From Streptomyces silvae (lineage in GTDB: Bacteria > Actinomycetota > Actinomycetes > Streptomycetales > Streptomycetaceae), in NCBI RefSeq assembly GCF_016745505.1, contig NZ_JAERUC010000087.1:1-64000 (forward strand): 64,000 nucleotides of DNA. The letters run 5' to 3'. Below are positions 59,241 to 64,000 of the stretch, one piece after another. Below the pieces are notes generated by a model. That model searched no databases. It was not told where the DNA came from and saw only the letters and a list, made by a program, of their open reading frames with translations. A program made the position numbers and the translations under genes. Each line of letters starts with the position of its first letter. Within the stretch, counting starts at the first letter, position 1.

Positions 59241-59287
59241 GGACCGTGGTCCGTTTAAAGTTGTACCACCTAAACGGACCGTGGTCC
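59241..59287. promoter_or_regulatory. Doubled TetR-type operator
   Basis: The 12-bp palindrome GGACCGTGGTCC occurs at 59241-59252 and 59276-59287, with identical CGG...AAACGG-type flanks and 35-bp spacing, inside the 117-bp reductase-tetR divergent region. A possible reductase promoter, TGGACC-17-TACAAC on the minus strand, overlaps the second copy. Confidence 0.85.
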
Positions 59288-59318
59288 ACTTCCATTCCTC
59301 CGGGGCTACCCTGAAGCC

Positions 59319-59972
59319 ATGACCGCTCTCCTCCCCCCGCTGCCCGAGCCGCCCGACCCCGGCGACGCGCGGACGAATCTCACGCTCGCCGCCACCGGCG
59401 AACCGGAGATGCTGCGGGCGGACGCGGCACGCAACCGCGCACTGCTGCTGGACGCCGCCTCGCGCCTCCTGGTCCGCTGCGGGGCGGCGAACCTCACCAT
59501 GGAATCGGTCGCGGCGGCCGCCGGGGTCGGCAAGGGCACGGTCTTCCGCCGCTTCAAGGACCGCACCGGCCTGCTCATCGCGCTCCTCGACCACCGCGAG
59601 GCACTGCTCCAGGCCGCCTTCCTCACCGGGCCGCCCCCCATGGGCCCGGACGCCCCCGCGGCGGAGCGGCTGCACGCCTTCGGCCCGGCCCTGATGCGCC
59701 ACGAACGCGACCACCACGAGCTGATCCTGGCATCCCGCACCGATCCGCTCCGTACGTACGAGGTCCCCGCCCAGCGGCTGAGGCTCAGCCATGTGACCCT
59801 GCTGCTGCGCCAGGCACGGGCGGCGGGCGAACCGGAGCTGCTCGCCCACACACTGCTCGGTTCGATCGACACGCCTCTCGTCCACCATCTGACGTGCGAA
59901 CGCGGCATGGACATCGACCGGCTGGAGGAGAGCTGGCACGACCTCCTCAACCGGTACGGGGTGCAGCGGTAG
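59319..59972 (+). CDS. TetR-family regulator
   Basis: A 217-aa regulator. An unusual Pro-rich N-terminal extension of ~30 residues (LLPPLPEPPDPGDARTNLTL) precedes the DNA-binding domain: ADAARNRALLLDAASRLLVR, then LTMESVAAAAGVGKGTVFRR and FKDRTGLLIALLDHREALLQ. The ligand-binding part has paired His residues (LMRHERDHHELILA). It most likely binds the doubled GGACCGTGGTCC sites and represses the divergent FMN reductase and itself. Confidence 0.91.
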   Translation: MTALLPPLPEPPDPGDARTNLTLAATGEPEMLRADAARNRALLLDAASRLLVRCGAANLTMESVAAAAGVGKGTVFRRFKDRTGLLIALLDHREALLQAAFLTGPPPMGPDAPAAERLHAFGPALMRHERDHHELILASRTDPLRTYEVPAQRLRLSHVTLLLRQARAAGEPELLAHTLLGSIDTPLVHHLTCERGMDIDRLEESWHDLLNRYGVQR

Positions 59973-59987
59973 AGCGGTGAAGCCGGG

Positions 59988-61190
59988 CTACGGGCGCACC
60001 TGGATCAGGGCGTGCGTGCCACTCGTACGCCATGCCTTGCCGGATCCCTCGAGCCGGTCCAGGGTCTCCTGGTCCAAGCCCACGACGACGTCGGACTTGA
60101 GCGTGCGCAGCGCGGCGACGGCACCCGGGAAGTACGCGGTGGGGCCGGAGAACGGTGTGGTCGCGGGCCACCGACGGTCGCCCACCAGACGCCGGTAGTT
60201 GAGGTCGCCCTTGAGGATCGTCAGCGTGGCTGCGCCCAGCTCCGCCCGGAGGTCCGCGGGCATCCGCTCGTACGGATACGGGGCGCAGAAGAACGCGTGG
60301 GTACGTACGTCGAGCCGCCCGGCGCCCATCGCCTCCCAGATCCGCCGGCCGATCACGCCCGCCTCGCCGGGGGCCCCGCTCGTCCGGCGCAGACAGTCGA
60401 CGACGTCGGCCGTCATGGCGTCGGAGACGTAGTACGGGCAGGGCTTCACATGGAGCACCACCCGCTGCGCGTGGCCGTGGCGGAGCAGGTGGTCGATGAG
60501 GACGAGGTCGGGGATCAGCTCGCGGCCGGTGTTGTCCGCGATGACGGCGACCGTGGCAGGGGACCCGGCGGGCAGGAGTGCCCACAGCGCCGCGCTGTCG
60601 TCGGCGACCAGACCTGGGTCGGCCTCGCCGGGTGCGGACTCGCCCGCCGGACCGCGGAAGCCGAGATCGGCGCGGTTGCCCCAGAGCGAGGCCCCCAGGA
60701 GAGCCGTCGCCCGCTCGGCGGCGGGGACATCCACGAGGTCGTCCAGGGAACGGAGTTCCTCGTCGACCGTGGGACCGTTGAGCTCCGCGCGCTTGAAGGA
60801 GGCGAAGGGGTCGACGCCCTGCCACGGGCCCTCGCCGGAGTAGCCGACGGCTTCCAGGAGCCTCCGGTAGAAGTAGCTCTCGGCCCAGAGGAACGGTGCG
60901 TCGAACCAGGGACGCCCGAAGTGTTCGGGCTCCCGCTCCAGCCAGAGCTCGCGGTCCGGGCTCCCGGGACCGAGCGGTTCGACGACCCCGTGGAGGATCT
61001 CGTGCAGCAGGGTATCCAAAGCGCGGTGCTGCTCCGGGCCGTACGGGAAGGCCTCACGCACCTGTTCGATCAGCGTCGGGTGGCGCTCGGCCATGACGCC
61101 CCGGGCGAAGCTGCCGGGCTCCCGGCACGTGATCACAGGGGGGAGGCCGTGGTCGTCCACGGCCCGGGAAGTCGCTCGCGTATCGCCCAT
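59988..61190 (-). CDS. DUF89/ARMT1-like damage-control phosphatase
   Basis: A 400-aa protein. The N-terminal helical part ends in LLGASLWGNRADLGFRG. The metal-binding Rossmann-like part has TVAVIADNTGRELIPDLVLI (Asp-Asn pair) and LTILKGDLNYRRLVGDRRWP, the DUF89 signature. HVKPCPYYVSDAMTADVVDC and AYFPGAVAALRTLKSDVVVG complete the core. DUF89 enzymes are metal-dependent phosphatases acting on unwanted sugar phosphates or damaged cofactors. The exact substrate is unknown. The ATG at 61190 keeps a conserved ITCREPGSFARGVMAERHP opening; no ribosome binding site is visible. It converges on tetR by 15 bp. Confidence 0.85.
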   Translation of the reverse strand: MGDTRATSRAVDDHGLPPVITCREPGSFARGVMAERHPTLIEQVREAFPYGPEQHRALDTLLHEILHGVVEPLGPGSPDRELWLEREPEHFGRPWFDAPFLWAESYFYRRLLEAVGYSGEGPWQGVDPFASFKRAELNGPTVDEELRSLDDLVDVPAAERATALLGASLWGNRADLGFRGPAGESAPGEADPGLVADDSAALWALLPAGSPATVAVIADNTGRELIPDLVLIDHLLRHGHAQRVVLHVKPCPYYVSDAMTADVVDCLRRTSGAPGEAGVIGRRIWEAMGAGRLDVRTHAFFCAPYPYERMPADLRAELGAATLTILKGDLNYRRLVGDRRWPATTPFSGPTAYFPGAVAALRTLKSDVVVGLDQETLDRLEGSGKAWRTSGTHALIQVRP

Positions 61191-61375
61191 GCGCCCAGTC
61201 TGCCTGGCCGGAAGCCGCTCATCCTCCGCCGGTCACGCGTGTCCGGCCCGCCGGCACAGACCCGGCGGTCAACGGCCGTGGGCCGACCGGCACATGGCCG
61301 GGCCGGGGCCTGGTTACGATATGGAACGCCTCAGATGACTTACCCCAGGAACCCCAGGAAAGGGACCCCGCACCC

Positions 61376-63289
61376 ATGCCGGCCGAGACGTTCGAGTTTC
61401 AGGTAGAAGCGCGCCAGCTCCTGCAGATGATGATCCATTCGATTTACTCGAACAAGGATGTATTCCTGCGTGAGCTCATCTCCAATTCTTCGGACGCGCT
61501 GGACAAGCTGCGACTGGAAACGCTCCGCGACGACACGATCGCGGCGGACACGTCCGACCTCCACATCGCCATCGAGGCCGATCAGGAGCAGCGCACGCTG
61601 ACCATCCGCGACAACGGCATCGGAATGACGCACGACGAGGTCGTGCAGCTGATCGGGACGATCGCGAATTCCGGCACGGCGAAATTCCTCCAGGAACTGA
61701 AGGAAGCCAAGGACGCCACCGCGTCCGAGGAACTCATCGGGCAGTTCGGTGTCGGCTTCTACTCGAGTTTCATGGTCGCCGACGAGGTCACCCTGCTGAC
61801 CCGGCGCGCGGGCGAGGACACGGGCACGCGCTGGCAGTCGAGCGGCGAGGGCACCTACACCGTCGAGTCCGTCGACGACGCACCCCAGGGCACCTCGGTC
61901 ACGCTGCGGCTCAAGCCCGAGGACGCCGAGGACAAGCTCTTCGACTACACGTCACCCTGGAAGATCAGGGAAATCGTCAAGCGCTACTCAGACTTCATCA
62001 CCTGGCCCATCCGCATGGCGGCGGCGAGCGGCGAGGAGGGCGCCGAGCCGGAGACCGAGACGGTCAACTCGATGAAGGCCCTGTGGGCCCGGTCGAAGGA
62101 CTCCGTGACCGATGAGGAGTACAGCGAGCTGTACAAGCACATCAGTCACGACTGGACCGAACCGCTCGAAACCATCCGCATGCAGGCGGAGGGGACCTTC
62201 GAATACCAGGCACTGCTCTTCCTTCCGTCCCATGCACCGCAGGACCTGTTCATGCAGGACCACAAGCGCGGAGTTCAGCTGTATGTGAAGCGCGTATTCA
62301 TCATGGATGACTGCGAAGCGCTCATGCCGACGTATCTCCGCTTCGTGAAGGGCGTGGTCGACGCCCAGGATCTGTCGCTCAACGTGTCGCGGGAGATCCT
62401 TCAGCAGGACCGCCAGATCGAGATGATGCGGCGCCGTCTGGTCAAGAAGGTGATCTCGACGGTGAAGGACATGCGGTCCGGCGCCCCCGAGAAGTACGCG
62501 ACGTTCTGGAAGGAATTCGGCCGGGTCCTCAAGGAGGGGCTGTTCCAGGACTTCGAGAACCGGGACGCGATCCTGGAGATCTCCTCGTTCGCCTCGACCC
62601 AGGACGAGGAGGGCCTGACCACCCTGCGCTCGTACGTGGAGCGGATGAAGGAGGGCCAGGAGCAGATCTACTACATGACGGGCGAGTCGCGCGCCGCCAT
62701 GGAGAGCTCGCCGCACATGGAGGCGTTCCGCGCCAAGGGCTTCGAGGTCCTGCTGCTGACCGACCCCGTGGACGAGGTCTGGGTCCAGTCGGTCCCCGAG
62801 TTCGACGGCAAGCCGCTCCAGTCCATCTCCAAGGGCGAGGTCGACCTGGACACGGACGAGGAGAAGAAGGAGGTCGAGGCCGAGCGTGAGAAGCAGCAGC
62901 AGGACTACGCCGGTCTGCTGACCTGGATGACGGAGCAGCTCGGTGACACCGTGAAGGAGGTACGTCTCTCCTCACGGCTCACCGTCTCGCCGGCCTGCAT
63001 CGTCTCGGACACGCACGACGTCACCCCGGCGCTGGAGAACATGTACCGCGCCATGGGCCAGGAGGTGCCGCAGATCAAGCGCATCCTCGAACTGAACCCC
63101 TCGCACGCACTGATCAGCGGGCTGAAGAAGGCGTACGCCGAACAGGGCGACGAGGAGGGTGCCCGCACCGAACTGGCCGAGACGGCCGAGCTGGTCCACG
63201 GGCTGGCGCTCCTCTCGGACGGGGGCGAGCTGAGTGACCCGTCGCGCTTCAGCAGGCTGATGGCGGACCGCCTGGAGCGCACCCTCTAG
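61376..63289 (+). CDS. htpG: Molecular chaperone HtpG (Hsp90)
   Basis: A 637-aa Hsp90-family ATPase chaperone of full length. The GHKL ATP-binding domain has IYSNKDVFLRELISNSSDAL (Asn ligand), LTIRDNGIGMTHDEVVQLIG and QFGVGFYSSFMVADEVTLLT. The middle domain has VKRVFIMDDCEALMPTYLRF and LSLNVSREILQQDRQIEMMR with the catalytic Arg. The C-terminal dimerisation domain ends RLMADRLERTL. A -10-like TACGAT lies at 61315-61320. AGGAAAGGGA lies about 11 nt before the ATG. HtpG is not universal in Streptomyces, so it is a useful strain marker. Confidence 0.97.
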   Translation: MPAETFEFQVEARQLLQMMIHSIYSNKDVFLRELISNSSDALDKLRLETLRDDTIAADTSDLHIAIEADQEQRTLTIRDNGIGMTHDEVVQLIGTIANSGTAKFLQELKEAKDATASEELIGQFGVGFYSSFMVADEVTLLTRRAGEDTGTRWQSSGEGTYTVESVDDAPQGTSVTLRLKPEDAEDKLFDYTSPWKIREIVKRYSDFITWPIRMAAASGEEGAEPETETVNSMKALWARSKDSVTDEEYSELYKHISHDWTEPLETIRMQAEGTFEYQALLFLPSHAPQDLFMQDHKRGVQLYVKRVFIMDDCEALMPTYLRFVKGVVDAQDLSLNVSREILQQDRQIEMMRRRLVKKVISTVKDMRSGAPEKYATFWKEFGRVLKEGLFQDFENRDAILEISSFASTQDEEGLTTLRSYVERMKEGQEQIYYMTGESRAAMESSPHMEAFRAKGFEVLLLTDPVDEVWVQSVPEFDGKPLQSISKGEVDLDTDEEKKEVEAEREKQQQDYAGLLTWMTEQLGDTVKEVRLSSRLTVSPACIVSDTHDVTPALENMYRAMGQEVPQIKRILELNPSHALISGLKKAYAEQGDEEGARTELAETAELVHGLALLSDGGELSDPSRFSRLMADRLERTL

Positions 63290-63311
63290 GCCTGCACGTA
63301 ACCCGACCCAC

Positions 63312-63342
63312 CGCGGCCGCCAGGACTCTCCTGGCGGCCGCG
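63312..63342 (+). terminator. Terminator of htpG
   Basis: A 14-bp perfect stem (CGCGGCCGCCAGGA/TCCTGGCGGCCGCG) with a 3-nt loop, 22 nt past the htpG stop, followed by TTCGTGTGT. Confidence 0.85.
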
Positions 63343-63696
63343 TTCGTGTGTGGTGCCACGGTCACTCGTGGGCGGGGCCGGGGCCGCCCGTGGGCGGGGC
63401 CGCGGCGGTGGTGAAGGCGGGGCGACGGCGGGAAGCGGCTGCCGCTCGAACAGATGGCGCTCCCCTGAGGGTGACGCGGAGGAGTCGCGAGAGGTGCCGG
63501 AGAGATCCACAACTTCACCCATTCGAGGGCCCGTTGAAGGTTTATCTACGCGCGGAGCATCGTCTACCGAACGATCCTTCGGGCATATCAGACGACTTTC
63601 CCCGCGCCCATTACCGACGAGTACCGGGAGCTGCTACAAACGTGCACGCCCCACGAACTCCCCACTCGTCCCCCACATTTCGAAGGGCTGGCAGCC
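63343..63696. other. Intergenic region before the SGNH hydrolase
   Basis: 354 bp with no gene. The first part is a G-rich low-complexity stretch. The part from 63530 is AT-richer (GGTTTATCTACG, GGCATATCAG) and should hold the promoter of the next gene; I could not choose boxes. Confidence 0.4.
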
Positions 63697-64000
63697 ATGT
63701 CAGTACGAACCTTCCGGGCATCCCTCATCACCCTCGCGGTGGCCGCCGTGGCAGCACTCGGCCTCGCGCAACCCGCGTCCGCCGCCGGCGGCAACTACGT
63801 CGCTCTCGGTGACTCCTACTCCTCCGGAGTCGGTGCCGGGAGCTACACCTCGGAGAGCGGTGACTGCAAACGCAGCACCAACGCCTACCCCTACCTCTGG
63901 AAGAACGCGAACGCCCCGTCGACGTTCGCGTTCGTCGCCTGCTCGGGTGCCACGACGTCGTCCGTGGCCAGCGGCCAGCTGGGCGCGCTGAGCACGTCGA
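63697..64000 (+). CDS. Secreted SGNH hydrolase/lipase, cut by the window end
   Basis: The first 101 codons are present. A Sec signal peptide (RTFRASLITLAVAAVAALGL ending AQPASA|AGG) is followed by block I NYVALGDSYSSGVGAG with the nucleophile Ser, and FVACSGATTSSV, block II-like. The spacing and cysteines (GDCKRSTNAYPYLWKN) match Streptomyces extracellular lipases of the S. rimosus type. GAAGGG lies 10 nt before the ATG. The other catalytic blocks lie beyond the window. Confidence 0.9.
   Translation, partial: MSVRTFRASLITLAVAAVAALGLAQPASAAGGNYVALGDSYSSGVGAGSYTSESGDCKRSTNAYPYLWKNANAPSTFAFVACSGATTSSVASGQLGALSTS

Noticed and set aside
1..64000. CRISPR arrays, insertion sequences, rRNA
   Set aside because: Nothing with the required repeat-spacer pattern, transposase or rRNA sequence was seen by reading.

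Overview
The window is a chromosomal segment of a Streptomyces-type actinomycete. G+C is very high, third codon positions are strongly G/C, GTG and TTG starts are frequent, and the developmental genes bldG and wblA lie among core housekeeping genes. From about 1.8 kb to 52.4 kb, gene content and order match the S. coelicolor SCO3540-SCO3580 neighbourhood. They also match, across the order, the M. tuberculosis Rv3644c-Rv3683 neighbourhood (from established knowledge of those genomes, not from a search here). I see no insertion sequence, prophage, CRISPR array or replication origin.

Layout. 0-12.5 kb, mostly minus strand: a tRNA-Thr clipped at the window edge, a secreted TAP-type peptidase lipoprotein, DNA polymerase III delta-prime (holB), an MFS-thymidylate kinase fusion (tmk), topoisomerase I (topA), a small membrane protein, a two-domain methyltransferase and a lipoprotein. 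12.8-16.7 kb: proton-pumping pyrophosphatase (hppA) and the bldG operon (anti-anti-sigma factor plus a HATPase-type partner). 16.8-24.6 kb: a DECH-box helicase facing a complete set of Tad-type pilus/secretion genes (CpaE/Ssd-like, TadA, TadB, TadC, a DUF4244 pilin, TadE and a second TadE-like protein), all linked by 4-20 nt overlaps. This is the 'helicase/secretion neighborhood' of actinobacteria.

25-37.9 kb: HAD hydrolase, degenerate Fic-like protein, CooC/MinD-type ATPase, polysaccharide-deacetylase-like lipoprotein, SulP transporter fused to carbonic anhydrase, acetyl-CoA synthetase, NhaA antiporter, holin-like membrane protein and epoxide-hydrolase-like enzyme. 38.4-52.5 kb: MarP-type membrane serine protease, CoA-pyrophosphatase-like Nudix, endonuclease III, Crp, MBL hydrolase, Nudix, RidA, a 52-codon DUF4177-like gene, two ArsA/GET3-like ATPases, WblA, a class A penicillin-binding protein, a YqeY-like protein, a metallophosphoesterase and tRNA-Pro.

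Beyond tRNA-Pro, at 52.7-58.5 kb, the conserved order breaks. An accessory block holds an unrecognised single-membrane-span protein, an AAHS-type aromatic-acid transporter that has lost its N-terminal half (pseudogene), an extradiol dioxygenase, a PrpF/4-oxalomesaconate tautomerase-like enzyme, an RraA/aldolase-like enzyme with a 13-codon leader ORF, and a GntR-FCD regulator. Matching TTGTCAAC-containing sites lie in front of the regulator and of the broken transporter. 58.6-64 kb: an FMN reductase/TetR pair sharing a doubled palindromic operator, a DUF89/ARMT1-like protein, HtpG, and the start of a secreted SGNH hydrolase cut by the window end.

The main points for follow-up are the helicase-Tad unit, whose last TadE-like gene has lost its expected stop and runs 1.5 kb antisense into the helicase; the decaying aromatic-catabolic operon; candidate regulatory sites (a DasR-like dre before acs, a Crp site before crp, the TetR and GntR operators); and several short tandem repeats with 6-, 11-, 15- and 19-bp units.
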